Shown here: piece by piece, positions 32,024 through 39,995 of the stretch | How positions within the stretch are numbered: position 1 is the stretch's first letter | How the letters are laid out: each line of letters opens with the position of its first letter | Origin: Rhodobacteraceae bacterium NBU2976 | GTDB lineage: Bacteria > Pseudomonadota > Alphaproteobacteria > Rhodobacterales > Rhodobacteraceae | Direction: 5' to 3' | Assembly (NCBI GenBank): GCA_023630215.1 | Contig: JALPRQ010000001.1 | Location: 372,001 to 436,000 of the forward strand | Length of the DNA: 64,000 nucleotides | The notes under the pieces: model-generated | Database searches by the model: none | The model's input: the letters and a program-made list of their open reading frames with translations, nothing else | Told to the model about the DNA's origin: nothing | Position numbers and translations under genes: made by a program

Positions 32024-32761
32024 TTACTTCGGTTTCGCAAACAGCCATTGATAGATGCCCTGCGGAAGGAAGCGGCTGGCGCGGAAGATCAGCGAGAACC
32101 CCCACGGGAAATCAGTTTTGAAGCGTTCCCCCTCCATCGCGTCGGCCATGCGTTTGGCGGCGTCCTCGGGTTCCATCAGGAAGGGCATGTTGAAATCGTT
32201 TTTGTCAGTCAGACGAGTCTTGATGAAGCCCGGGTTCATCAGTTGCACCTTCACGCCTGTATGCCACAGGTCTGACCGGATTGTCTCGGCCAGATGCATC
32301 AGGCCCGACTTGCTGGCCCCATAGCCAATGGCGCCGGGCAGGCCGCGATAGCCGGACAGTGATCCCGTGATCACCACATGCCCACGACCCCGCGCGGCAA
32401 ATCCCGGCACCACACGGCCCAGCACCCGCACGGCCCCCATCAGGTTCACGTCCATCATCTGTTCAACAGCATTAGGGTCCCAGCTCCCAGCCTTCATCGG
32501 TTCGTAAAACCCAGCCAGATAGACCAGCCCATCAATGTCACCGACGGCCGAAGCTGCCTTGGAAACAGCCCCGGGGTCGGTGACATCAAGGGGTACTGTT
32601 CGCACATTTGACCCCAATTCACGTGCCAACTCGTTAAGCCGCTCCTCGCTCCGAGCAGACAACAGAAGGTGAGCACCTCTACGATGTAATTCGGCCGCAA
32701 GCGCCCGGCCCAACCCTTCACTCGCGCCCACCAGCCAGTATGTTCGCCCTTTTAACGTCAA
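32024..32761 (-). CDS. Short-chain dehydrogenase/reductase (SDR)
   Basis: A 245-residue Rossmann-fold oxidoreductase: cofactor motif GASEGLGRAL (residues 13-22), structural GLVYLAG, catalytic Ser region ITGSLSG and the YGASKSG active-site Tyr-Lys. Substrate unknown. The start is a TTG overlapping the TGA of the DUF3833 gene (TTGA), with AGG seven bases upstream. It belongs to the minus-strand operon that starts at 37085; from memory the R. sphaeroides RpoE-controlled operon next to rpoE also ends with an SDR gene. Confidence 0.88.
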   Translation of the reverse strand: MTLKGRTYWLVGASEGLGRALAAELHRRGAHLLLSARSEERLNELARELGSNVRTVPLDVTDPGAVSKAASAVGDIDGLVYLAGFYEPMKAGSWDPNAVEQMMDVNLMGAVRVLGRVVPGFAARGRGHVVITGSLSGYRGLPGAIGYGASKSGLMHLAETIRSDLWHTGVKVQLMNPGFIKTRLTDKNDFNMPFLMEPEDAAKRMADAMEGERFKTDFPWGFSLIFRASRFLPQGIYQWLFAKPK

Positions 32762-33321
32762 TTTTCAACCTGTCTAAAAGTGGCAACCAATTCAGCAACC
32801 TTGATCCCGAATTTGCGAAATTCGGAGCGGTTCATGACCACGCCATTTTCCATCAGATACATCCAGTCGACGACGTTGAGCTTATGTCCACCCGCATCCT
32901 CGGGCAGGATAATCGTATAGGTCAGACGCGCCACTGCGCCCATTACCTGCCCTTCGGCCACACCTTCAATATCGGGCGCTGTCGCAGTAAACGCCCCATT
33001 TTCGCCCAGCGTAATTGTCCATTCCCGCTGCTGTGTTCGCCCGGTAGCATATTTAAAATCTTCGCTCATCACGCCCGTGTCGCCGTCCCATGTGACATTC
33101 ATCACCGCTGTGAAGCGGCTCGAGACGCGGCCATTAAAGCCATAGATCATCCCCTCGGTCAGCATTCGACCATTCAGGACCTCGTTCACGTTAAATATGG
33201 GTTCCGTCCCCGCATAATCTTCGACCTTTTGGGCGTCAAAACTGAAGAAACGTGACCAGCCCCAGCTGAGAAGAGCAGCCAGCGCAACACCGGCTAGGAT
33301 CAGAAGAATAGGTTTCAGCAT
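32758..33321 (-). CDS. DUF3833 family protein
   Basis: 187 residues with an N-terminal hydrophobic anchor or signal (MLKPILLILAGVALAALL) and a soluble beta-rich domain, matching the DUF3833 pattern (GRMLTEGMIYGFNGRVSSRF). No lipobox Cys was seen. Role unknown; probably periplasmic and membrane-attached. The ATG at 33321 is chosen because the hydrophobic segment starts there; it overlaps the last 7 nt of the MFS gene. Part of the RpoE-linked operon. Confidence 0.8.
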   Translation of the reverse strand: MLKPILLILAGVALAALLSWGWSRFFSFDAQKVEDYAGTEPIFNVNEVLNGRMLTEGMIYGFNGRVSSRFTAVMNVTWDGDTGVMSEDFKYATGRTQQREWTITLGENGAFTATAPDIEGVAEGQVMGAVARLTYTIILPEDAGGHKLNVVDWMYLMENGVVMNRSEFRKFGIKVAELVATFRQVEN

Positions 33322-34541
33322 GTCATGGCCTCCGGCTGCGGTCGCAGCATCAACAGGGTTAAAGCGATCATTTTCAGGCCACAGGGCACCCCAGCATAGA
33401 GCAGAGTCAGCGCCCACAGGCCCTCGTTGGTCATTGCCTCGCCAGGGACAAATCCAAACAGGTTAAGGAGTGGCAGAACCGTTGCCGCAGCAATGGCTAG
33501 TGTCAGCTTGGAAAAGAAGTTCCACAGCCCAAACGCATCCCCGCCATTGCCGTCAATAGATTTGACGCGGGCCGCGAACATGGAGGGAAGTAACGTCATG
33601 TCCGCGCCCAGCGCCGCGCCGGAAGCAAGGCAAACGATCAGGAAAGCAGTCGTGTCGCCCGCCCCCAGCGCAATGGCCCCCGCGAAGGCCAGGATGGATA
33701 GGGACATACCACTCGCGAGGGTTGGTGTTTCGCCGAATTTAACTGCCAGTTTCGCCCAGACCGGGGCGGCAGCTCCGGCGGATACGAAAAAGGCAAGGAG
33801 GAAAGGTCCAGCAAGCGAAGGAGCTTCCAGACGGTATTCGACGAAGAACAGGAATAGGGTAGAGGTTACCGCGACCGGGGCTGCGTTGAAAAACGCAATG
33901 GTCAGCAGGCGCGTCACCTCTTTGTCTTTGAAAAGATGTAAGAAATCCCCGCTGGCGGGAAGGGAACGGTCCCGCCAAACGGGGGCCATCAGGGCCGACG
34001 CAATAATCGCCAGCCCGATGAACAGGGCCGCAAATCCGGCATAGGGCGGCAGATTCGCACGTTCCATTGCAAAGGGAGCGATGGTGGCGATGGATACGCC
34101 AAGGAGCGCCCCGGTCTCGCGCCATCCGGCAAGGCGGGTATGGCCGCCTTGGCCCATCGCGGCGGCGGTGCTGATGCCCTGAGCATAGAACAGAATATTC
34201 AGGAACGAAAAGCTGGTGAATAGCAGGATCAGGCACAGGCCCATCCACAGGATTGGGTTGATAGGGGCCGGGATGGCGAACAGGCCGACCATGCCAGCTG
34301 ACAGGGTCCCAGCTGCCAGCAGGGCGAACTGCGTTTTGCGATCCCGCAGCCGTCCGGCCAAACGGCCAAGAACGGGGTCTTGCACCACATCCAGCAGGCG
34401 CAGCAACAGCAGCGCCCCACCGATTGCGGTCAGGCTCAGCCCATATTCATCTACGTAAAATTTCGGCGCATGGATATAGATCGGCAAGCCGGCCGCCGCC
34501 AGAAAGGCAGCATAAATCGAAAAGCGGGGCAGCGTCGTCAT
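33315..34541 (-). CDS. MFS transporter (GPH/MFS_2-like)
   Basis: Inner-membrane carrier of 408 residues with about twelve hydrophobic segments. The early motif DVVQDPVLGRLAGRLRDRK is the cytoplasmic loop typical of the glycoside-pentoside-hexuronide branch. Substrate unknown; its place among lipid-modification-like genes argues against an ordinary sugar. The ATG overlaps the stop of the preceding gene (ATGA). Confidence 0.88.
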   Translation of the reverse strand: MTTLPRFSIYAAFLAAAGLPIYIHAPKFYVDEYGLSLTAIGGALLLLRLLDVVQDPVLGRLAGRLRDRKTQFALLAAGTLSAGMVGLFAIPAPINPILWMGLCLILLFTSFSFLNILFYAQGISTAAAMGQGGHTRLAGWRETGALLGVSIATIAPFAMERANLPPYAGFAALFIGLAIIASALMAPVWRDRSLPASGDFLHLFKDKEVTRLLTIAFFNAAPVAVTSTLFLFFVEYRLEAPSLAGPFLLAFFVSAGAAAPVWAKLAVKFGETPTLASGMSLSILAFAGAIALGAGDTTAFLIVCLASGAALGADMTLLPSMFAARVKSIDGNGGDAFGLWNFFSKLTLAIAAATVLPLLNLFGFVPGEAMTNEGLWALTLLYAGVPCGLKMIALTLLMLRPQPEAMTC

Positions 34542-35053
34542 GATTGCCCCAACAGCCGCGCCCGCGACCGCGGGTCGATGGAACGCTCATCCAGCCAGAT
34601 GCCAAAGAACCGGCGTGTGAAATCGGGGTAGATGAACTCGCAGGTCTGCTGCCCGTTCCAGTAAAACTGTGCCCGGTCGTGATCCACCGCCACCCCGGTG
34701 ATCCGATCCCCCGGTGTAACATTGCGGAAACATTGCTCCAATGCCTGCAATCCCTGATGCGTGCTGACGGCCACGCCCTCCATCTTCGCAACCTCTTCCA
34801 CTGTGCGGCTCGCCAGCTGCCGGGCGGTAAAATTGCGTTTATAGATCAGCGAAAGGGCAAACGGCTTTTCAAAGGAAAAGCCACCCCCATCCACCCACAG
34901 CTCTGCCCGGTAAAGGTTGAACCCGAACAGACGGACGTCGGCTTCGCCCTGTTTTTGGCTGGTGCCAAGCACGGCTTCGACTTCGACCGGGGCATATTGT
35001 GCGCTGACCGCGCTGGTCTGAAGGATAAAGAACAGGATCAGAAGCCGTTTCAC
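34538..35053 (-). CDS. Chalcone-isomerase-like periplasmic protein
   Basis: 171 residues: signal peptide (KRLLILFFILQTSAVSAQ) followed by a domain with LFGFNLYRAELWVDGG and a later YPDFTRRFFGIWLDE, as in bacterial chalcone-isomerase-like proteins (Chalcone_3), which bind fatty-acid-like ligands in related families. Catalytic activity is not implied. The GTG at 35053 is supported by GGAGGAAG five bases upstream and a GTGA overlap with the DUF1365 stop; upstream in-frame codons lie inside that gene. Confidence 0.82.
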   Translation of the reverse strand: MKRLLILFFILQTSAVSAQYAPVEVEAVLGTSQKQGEADVRLFGFNLYRAELWVDGGGFSFEKPFALSLIYKRNFTARQLASRTVEEVAKMEGVAVSTHQGLQALEQCFRNVTPGDRITGVAVDHDRAQFYWNGQQTCEFIYPDFTRRFFGIWLDERSIDPRSRARLLGQS

Positions 35054-35805
35054 GTCACTTCCTCCGTCGGCGGTTCCGGGCGTTTGTGGAATGTTGCGCC
35101 TTTCAGTTTCAGCTTCACCGCTTGCCAATGGATCAGCCCCATCACCCGCAACGACCCGAATGGTCGCCGAATCGCCGACCAGATCAGAGCGCGCGAGGTC
35201 AACGGCTCTCGTTTCCCCGCCAATGTTGCCAGCAACCCGCCATTCCCCAGACGGAAGTCAATGCGCACACCCACATGGGTAGGCGCATAATCCACCCGGA
35301 AACGATATTCTCCGCCGATCTTCTGGAAGGGGGAGACGTGAAAGACCTTTTGGGTCGCAAGCGTATCACCTGCTTCTATCGGACGCAGGTCATCGTGATG
35401 ACAGAGATAGGAATGCCGGTCGCCGTAGGTGTTGTTCACCTCGGCAATGAAGGCGCGCAAGTGATCCTGATCGTCCACCACCAGCCAGAAACTGACCGGG
35501 TTGAACAGATAGCCAAACATCCTTGGTTGGGTCAGCAGCAAAATTCGCATATTCCGGAGAGTGTCGAGCCCCCACTCGCCCAGAACTTCCCGCACCCATG
35601 CTGCACCCCGGCCTTGGCCGGGTTGTCCGCCGTGATCCTTGTCATGAACTGCTGCCAGATTGCGCCGGTTGCGCGAAAATAGCGCTGGGATTGGCGTGGC
35701 GGCTTCCGGCTCCAACAGCACACAATCCATCGAATAGCGGAACGCGTTATCCGGTCCGCCGATGCGTTTGTGATAGGTGTGCGATTTCAGGAACTCGGGT
35801 CTCAT
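35050..35805 (-). CDS. DUF1365 family protein
   Basis: 251 residues, beginning SHTYHKRIGGPDNAFRYSMD and with NPVSFWLVVDDQ, both hallmarks of DUF1365. Members are nearly always next to an FAD-dependent amine-oxidase-like protein and a cyclopropane-fatty-acid-synthase-like methyltransferase, so a role in fatty-acid modification is usual speculation. Here the oxidoreductase is present, the methyltransferase is not. It starts within the stop of the oxidoreductase gene (ATGA). Confidence 0.88.
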   Translation of the reverse strand: MRPEFLKSHTYHKRIGGPDNAFRYSMDCVLLEPEAATPIPALFSRNRRNLAAVHDKDHGGQPGQGRGAAWVREVLGEWGLDTLRNMRILLLTQPRMFGYLFNPVSFWLVVDDQDHLRAFIAEVNNTYGDRHSYLCHHDDLRPIEAGDTLATQKVFHVSPFQKIGGEYRFRVDYAPTHVGVRIDFRLGNGGLLATLAGKREPLTSRALIWSAIRRPFGSLRVMGLIHWQAVKLKLKGATFHKRPEPPTEEVT

Positions 35806-37085
35806 GCTGCCACTTGTGCCTCCTTCTCAAGAATGCGCTGGGCGGCTTTCATGCCGCTTTGATAGCCATCTTCATGGAAGCCCCACCGGGTATAAGCGCC
35901 GGCGAACCAGCTGTGGTTTTGCCCTTGAATCCCGTGCAGTGCTTGCTGTGCTTTGATCGCGGCTGTGTCGAAGACGGGGTGGTCAAACGTGACTTCGTCA
36001 TAGATTTTTGATTCATCAATAGACTTGGGTGCGTTCAGCGTGACGAACAGCGGGTCATCCTCGGGAATGCCCTGTAGCCAGTTCATATAATAGCTCATGC
36101 CGATTTTCGGGCGCGGCTTGTCGTCAGGCGACAGGAACACCCAGGACGACCAGCACTGGCGGCGTTTGGGCATCAGGTTTTCGTCACAATGCAGCACCGC
36201 TCGATTGGATTGGTAACGAAGATCGCCAAGGATACGCTGTTCATCGGCGGACGGATTTTCAAGCAACGCAAGTGTCTGGTCGGAGTGACAGGCGAAAATC
36301 ACTTCATCAAACTCCTCCCACTCGCCACCATGGGTCCGCACTTGAACGCCCGTCGCGTGTCGGCGCACGCCAGCCACCGGCGCGTTCAAGCGAATGTCGC
36401 CGCCATTGGTGCGGATCGATTTTGCAATCCGCGTTACATATTCAATCGACCCGCCATCAACGGTTTTCCATTGATGGTTATTGGTGCTCAGCAACGCATG
36501 GTTTTCAAAGAATTGGACCAATGACCGCGCCGGAAAACTGTTCATCTGTTCCGGAGTCGAGGACCAGATCGCGCCGGAGATCGGCAGCAGGTAATAGCGT
36601 CGGAACCAGTCGCCCAGCTGCATCTTATCCAGCATCTCGCCCAAGCTCATATTTGGGTCCTGCGACTGCGCAACTGCATGTTTGTTGAATTTCAGGATGT
36701 CCCCGATCATCCGCCAGTATTGCGGCCGCGCCATGTTGCGTTTCTGCGCAAACAGGGTTTTCAAATCCCGCAACCCATATTCAATCGCCCCGTCGCTGAT
36801 AGAGGCCGAGAAGCTCATATTGCTGTCCTTCACCGGCACGTCTAATTCACGGAACATACGGGTCATGTTGGGGTAATTCGCATCGTTAAAGACGATGAAC
36901 CCTGTATCCACCGGCTGATCGCCACGCTTGCCCGCCATCACCGTTCGGGCATGTCCACCCAGTCGCGGAGCGGCCTCGAACAGGGTCACAGGGGCAGAAG
37001 GGGCGAGTTCATACGCAGCAGCAAGACCGGACACACCGGCACCAATCACAGCAACTTTCGGCGAGTAGGATAGTTCAAATGGCAC
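35802..37085 (-). CDS. FAD-dependent oxidoreductase (amine-oxidase/desaturase-like)
   Basis: 427 residues: N-terminal dinucleotide-binding motif VIGAGVSGLAAAYEL (residues 12-26), then LFEAAPRLGGHARTV, and a C-terminal FAD-contact block WFAGAYTRWGFHEDG. It belongs to the flavoproteins paired with DUF1365; a related R. sphaeroides protein encoded beside rpoE takes part in making unusual (furan) fatty acids, as I recall. First gene of the minus-strand operon. It starts with GTG, GGAG eight bases upstream, about 20 nt downstream of a predicted RpoE-dependent transcription start. Confidence 0.88.
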   Translation of the reverse strand: MPFELSYSPKVAVIGAGVSGLAAAYELAPSAPVTLFEAAPRLGGHARTVMAGKRGDQPVDTGFIVFNDANYPNMTRMFRELDVPVKDSNMSFSASISDGAIEYGLRDLKTLFAQKRNMARPQYWRMIGDILKFNKHAVAQSQDPNMSLGEMLDKMQLGDWFRRYYLLPISGAIWSSTPEQMNSFPARSLVQFFENHALLSTNNHQWKTVDGGSIEYVTRIAKSIRTNGGDIRLNAPVAGVRRHATGVQVRTHGGEWEEFDEVIFACHSDQTLALLENPSADEQRILGDLRYQSNRAVLHCDENLMPKRRQCWSSWVFLSPDDKPRPKIGMSYYMNWLQGIPEDDPLFVTLNAPKSIDESKIYDEVTFDHPVFDTAAIKAQQALHGIQGQNHSWFAGAYTRWGFHEDGYQSGMKAAQRILEKEAQVAA

Positions 37086-37112
37086 GTTGGGGGCTCCATG
37101 TTATTTAGAATT

Positions 37113-37140
37113 GTTACGGTCACAATGTTTCGCTGGATCA
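37113..37140 (-). promoter_or_regulatory. Predicted RpoE (ECF11-type) promoter of the oxidoreductase operon
   Basis: On the minus strand: TGATCC (37140-37135), 16-nt spacer, CGTAAC (37118-37113). This matches in sequence and spacing the site before rpoE at 38675, and the TGATCC/CGTA pattern known for RpoE-ChrR systems. Confidence 0.75.
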
Positions 37141-37183
37141 CTTTTGCCCCCAACCATTACATTGCCCAAAAAGGAGGAATTCG

Positions 37184-37564
37184 ATGCACACAGGGTCATG
37201 TATTTGCGGCGCAGTCAGCTTCGAGGTCGACGGCGACCTAAATCCCCCCGACGCTTGCCATTGCTCAATCTGCCGAAAAACGTCGGGACATTATTATGCG
37301 GGCACGGACATCCCCAAGGACAGGGTACGCATCACGGGCGAAGATAACGTGGCGTGGTATCAGACATCGGAAAAGGTTCGTCGCGGCTGGTGTAAGACTT
37401 GCGGTGCCAACCTGTTCTTCGCGCCGATCTATCGCGATTGGATTTCTATTGCGATGGGGGCGTTTGATCGGCCAACAGATACGAAACTGGCGATTCATAT
37501 CTTTGTCGCCGACAAGGGTGATTACTATGAAATTGCGGACGGTTTGCCGCAGAACCAGCAGTGA
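37184..37564 (+). CDS. GFA-family zinc protein
   Basis: A 126-residue member of the glutathione-dependent formaldehyde-activating-like (GFA/CENP-V) family. Seen: the Cys clusters CICGAVSF, CHCSICRK and CKTCGANLF that hold zinc in this fold. Activity of most members is unknown; formaldehyde activation should not be assumed. AAGGAGGA lies close before the ATG. It lies between the divergent oxidoreductase operon and the nucleotidyltransferase-fold gene; its stop codon is followed at once by the first 28-bp palindrome. Confidence 0.88.
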   Translation: MHTGSCICGAVSFEVDGDLNPPDACHCSICRKTSGHYYAGTDIPKDRVRITGEDNVAWYQTSEKVRRGWCKTCGANLFFAPIYRDWISIAMGAFDRPTDTKLAIHIFVADKGDYYEIADGLPQNQQ

Positions 37565-37592
37565 TACCCCACAGAAAATATTTTGTGGGGTA
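37565..37592. promoter_or_regulatory. Palindrome copy 1 upstream of nucleotidyltransferase-fold gene
   Basis: TACCCCACA (37565-37573) and TGTGGGGTA (37584-37592) are exact reverse complements separated by 10 A/T-rich bases; the centre AAAATATTTT is itself symmetric. It begins on the base after the GFA stop codon. A second copy with the same arms and spacing starts 43 bp downstream. Confidence 0.8.
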
Positions 37593-37597
37593 AGGGA

Positions 37598-37627
37598 TTG
37601 ACTAATTTACCCCACAAAAAATATATT
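37598..37627 (+). promoter_or_regulatory. Promoter predicted to give a leaderless mRNA
   Basis: TTGACT (37598-37603), 18-nt spacer, TATATT (37622-37627); ATATAT one base earlier gives a 17-nt spacer. Transcription would begin near 37634, essentially at the ATG at 37635. The -10 lies in the centre of palindrome copy 2, and copy 1 lies just upstream of the -35. Confidence 0.6.
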
Positions 37628-37635
37628 GTGGGGTA
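37608..37635. promoter_or_regulatory. Palindrome copy 2 overlapping the start codon
   Basis: TACCCCACA (37608-37616), 10 A/T-only bases, TGTGGGGTA (37627-37635). Arms are identical to copy 1; centres are 43 bp apart, about four helical turns. The last base is the A of the proposed start codon, so a bound protein would cover the -10 and the start. Confidence 0.8.
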
Positions 37636-38666
37636 TGAACGATCATAAACCTCTCAGCGCCCTTGGTATGGCGGCCTGGACTGACCTGCGCCGCTCACTG
37701 ATGGACAGCGCCGTTTCGGACCTGCGTGGCACGCCTCGCAAAAAGGTCATGAATGGGCGTGGCTACTGGTATGATCATTTCCGTGTCGGCAACGAAACGG
37801 CTGACCGCTATCTTGGCGAGGATAGCGATGCAATGCGTGGTCGCCTGGCCCGGCAGAAACAGATCGCTAATGCTGAAAAAACCGCTGCCCGCGAACGCGC
37901 CCGCCTTGTGCGGACATTGCGGGCGGAAGGGTTTCGGATGAGTGATGTCGGCACTGGTCAGGTGGTCGCAGCGCTGGCGAAATCCGGTGTGTTCCGGTTG
38001 GGTGGAACACTGGTCGGGACCGTGGCTTTCAACACTTATGAAGGCGAGCTGGGGATACGGTTCACCAGCGATACCGCGATCATGACCGATGATATCGACA
38101 TCGCCAGCTTTGAACGCCTGTCGCTGGCACTGGGTGACACAGTAAATAAGGATCTACAAAAGGTGTTTGCGGACTTATCCTTCGATCCAATCCCTTCATT
38201 GGATGCGGGTCAAGTCTGGAAATGGCGCCAGACAGAGCGTCAAACGCTGGTTGAATTCCTGACACCTTCATTCGACGACGCCGAAGACATCCGCGAACTT
38301 CCTGCGCTTGGGGTCAGCGCGCAAAGCCTGCATTTCCTGAATTACCTGATCGCGGAACCCATACTGGTGCCGTTCCTCTACAGGTCCGGTATACTTGTGC
38401 AAGTGCCACGCCCGGAACGGTTTGCCATCCATAAACTGATTGTTGCAGACAGGCGGCGCGATGGGCCGGAAGCCACCAAATCATTCAAGGATCGCGCACA
38501 GGCAGAGACATTAATCTCTATTCTCGCCTCCGAGCGGCCCATAGATCTGTCCGACGCTTACCAAGACGCCCTTAGCCGGGGTCCGTCTTGGCGTCGACAT
38601 ATCTCGGCAACTCTTGCGCGGCTTCCGGAAACTGACAAAATTCTTGCAGACCTGAAAAATATTTGA
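37635..38666 (+). CDS. Nucleotidyltransferase-fold protein (GSU2403 family)
   Basis: 343 residues. N-terminal helical part rich in Arg/Lys (about 65-100), then a nucleotidyltransferase core: a GTLVGTVAFNTYEG strand followed by the acidic MTDDIDIASF (the DxD expected to bind metal), then a helical C-terminal part. I place it in the GSU2403/NTP_transf_8 group, whose substrates are not established; related NTase-fold proteins include AbiEii-type toxins. No helix-turn-helix was seen. There is no Shine-Dalgarno at usual spacing before the ATG at 37635; a TTG nine bases upstream is the only alternative in the leader. It lies between the GFA gene and rpoE and looks like an insertion between two RpoE-linked units. 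Confidence 0.75.
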   Translation: MNDHKPLSALGMAAWTDLRRSLMDSAVSDLRGTPRKKVMNGRGYWYDHFRVGNETADRYLGEDSDAMRGRLARQKQIANAEKTAARERARLVRTLRAEGFRMSDVGTGQVVAALAKSGVFRLGGTLVGTVAFNTYEGELGIRFTSDTAIMTDDIDIASFERLSLALGDTVNKDLQKVFADLSFDPIPSLDAGQVWKWRQTERQTLVEFLTPSFDDAEDIRELPALGVSAQSLHFLNYLIAEPILVPFLYRSGILVQVPRPERFAIHKLIVADRRRDGPEATKSFKDRAQAETLISILASERPIDLSDAYQDALSRGPSWRRHISATLARLPETDKILADLKNI

Positions 38667-38674
38667 AATCCGAC

Positions 38675-38700
38675 TGATCCAACCCCGTTACCGCAACGTA
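38675..38700 (+). promoter_or_regulatory. Predicted RpoE autoregulated promoter
   Basis: TGATCC (38675-38680), 16-nt spacer, CGTA (38697-38700), the arrangement of the oxidoreductase-operon promoter on the other strand at 37113-37140. Consistent with known positive autoregulation of rpoE-chrR by RpoE in R. sphaeroides. The start would fall only a few bases before the ATG at 38710. Confidence 0.75.
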
Positions 38701-38709
38701 GGATTGGAC

Positions 38710-39351
38710 ATGAGTTTCGATCTTTCTATAGTCGGGGCACAAGATGTGACCTTTCCGGCGGCTGTGACCGGATACGGTCAGGAGGCCGGGGAAGACGTGG
38801 CAGAAAGTGCGCCCAAACGGGACGAATGGACTGAATACCTGATCCGTGTGCGGACCGGGCAGGACAAGGCGGCCTTTGCCGCTCTGTTTTTGCACTTTGC
38901 GCCGCGCGTAAAGGCCTTCTTGATGAAGTCCGGTGCGAATGCGGCCCAGGCCGAGGACGTGATGCAGGAGGCAATGGCCAATGTTTGGCGCAAATGTCAC
39001 CTGTTTGATCCCGCCAAGGCCAGTGCGACGACCTGGATATTCACCATCGTGCGCAACAAGCAGATCGACACGATACGAAAACAAAGACGGCCAGAGCCAG
39101 AGGAGTTGGATTGGGGTGCTGAAGCTCCGGACGATCCCGCGGAAACGGTCGCCACCTCGCAAGAGGAAGCAATATTAAGAGAAGCCGTCGCTGCGCTTCC
39201 CGAAAAGCAGCGAGAGATGATTGAAAAAGCCTATTTCGGCGATCTGACACATGCAGAGATCGCCGAGGTAACAGGTCTACCGCTTGGGACGATCAAATCC
39301 CGGATCAGGCTGGCCTTGGAACGATTGCGACATGAGATGAGTAAGACATGA
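38710..39351 (+). CDS. rpoE: ECF sigma factor RpoE (singlet-oxygen response type)
   Basis: 213-residue ECF sigma factor. Sigma2 region around residues 45-115 (AEDVMQEAMANVWRKCHLFD, then TWIFTIVRNKQIDTIRK) and sigma4 around 150-210 (LPEKQREMIEKAYFGDLTHA, LPLGTIKSRIRLAL). The ATG at 38710 is used; a TTG two codons upstream is less likely. An unusual 40-residue N-terminal extension precedes sigma2, so a later start is possible. It overlaps chrR by 4 nt. By analogy with R. sphaeroides it is held inactive by ChrR and released by singlet oxygen produced in light. Confidence 0.93.
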   Translation: MSFDLSIVGAQDVTFPAAVTGYGQEAGEDVAESAPKRDEWTEYLIRVRTGQDKAAFAALFLHFAPRVKAFLMKSGANAAQAEDVMQEAMANVWRKCHLFDPAKASATTWIFTIVRNKQIDTIRKQRRPEPEELDWGAEAPDDPAETVATSQEEAILREAVAALPEKQREMIEKAYFGDLTHAEIAEVTGLPLGTIKSRIRLALERLRHEMSKT

Positions 39352-39995
39352 TGGAAAACGTGAAACATCATATTCCCGACACGGTTCTTGCAGCATATTC
39401 TGCTGGAACATTGGAAGAAGCCTTTTCGCTAATTGTAGCGAGCCACGTGTCGATATGCGACGATTGCCGTGCGGCATTGGCCGGGTATGACGCGGTAGGT
39501 GGCGCTGTTCTCGATGGTATGGAATCGGCAGAAGTAAGCGATGACGCACTTGCTGCAACGATGGCGTTGATCGACGCGATCGAACCCCCTGTCGCGAAGT
39601 CGCGCAAGTCGACCTCGATCTTTCCGGCGCCGCTTGAGGATTATGTCGGTGGAGGTCCTGACAAGGTTCGCTGGAAACGGCTGGGCGGTGGCGTGAAACA
39701 GGCGATTCTGCCATGTTCGGGTGCGGCAACCGCCCGGTTGCTGTATATCCCGGCTGGGGTTGCGGTGCCGGATCATTCGCATAACGGTATGGAACTGACG
39801 ATGGTTCTTCAGGGTGCGTTTTCTGATGAAATCGACCGCTTTTCACGGGGTGATGTCGAACTAGGAGACGAAGACTTGACCCACACGCCAGTGGCCGATG
39901 CCGGAGAGGATTGTATATGCCTTGCAGTTACTGATGCGCCACTGGTTTTCAAGAGTTTTCTGCCAAGATTGTTCCAGCCGTTATTCAAAATTTGA
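39348..39995 (+). CDS. chrR: ChrR-type zinc anti-sigma factor with cupin domain
   Basis: 215 residues. N-terminal anti-sigma domain with a zinc site (H7/H8, H33, C37, C40; pattern HVSICDDC) and a C-terminal ChrR cupin domain with HSHNGMELT (His, His, Glu ligands) and a later His in DLTHTPV. All the metal ligands known from R. sphaeroides ChrR appear kept, so it should bind RpoE and release it under singlet-oxygen stress. The start overlaps the rpoE stop, and its stop overlaps the photolyase start. Confidence 0.94.
   Translation: MMENVKHHIPDTVLAAYSAGTLEEAFSLIVASHVSICDDCRAALAGYDAVGGAVLDGMESAEVSDDALAATMALIDAIEPPVAKSRKSTSIFPAPLEDYVGGGPDKVRWKRLGGGVKQAILPCSGAATARLLYIPAGVAVPDHSHNGMELTMVLQGAFSDEIDRFSRGDVELGDEDLTHTPVADAGEDCICLAVTDAPLVFKSFLPRLFQPLFKI

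Noticed and set aside
37565-37635. The twin palindromes read as NrdR boxes or as ends of a mobile element
   Set aside because: NrdR boxes are 16 bp with different arms and precede ribonucleotide reductase genes. There is no transposase or target duplication, and the spacing fits a promoter better.
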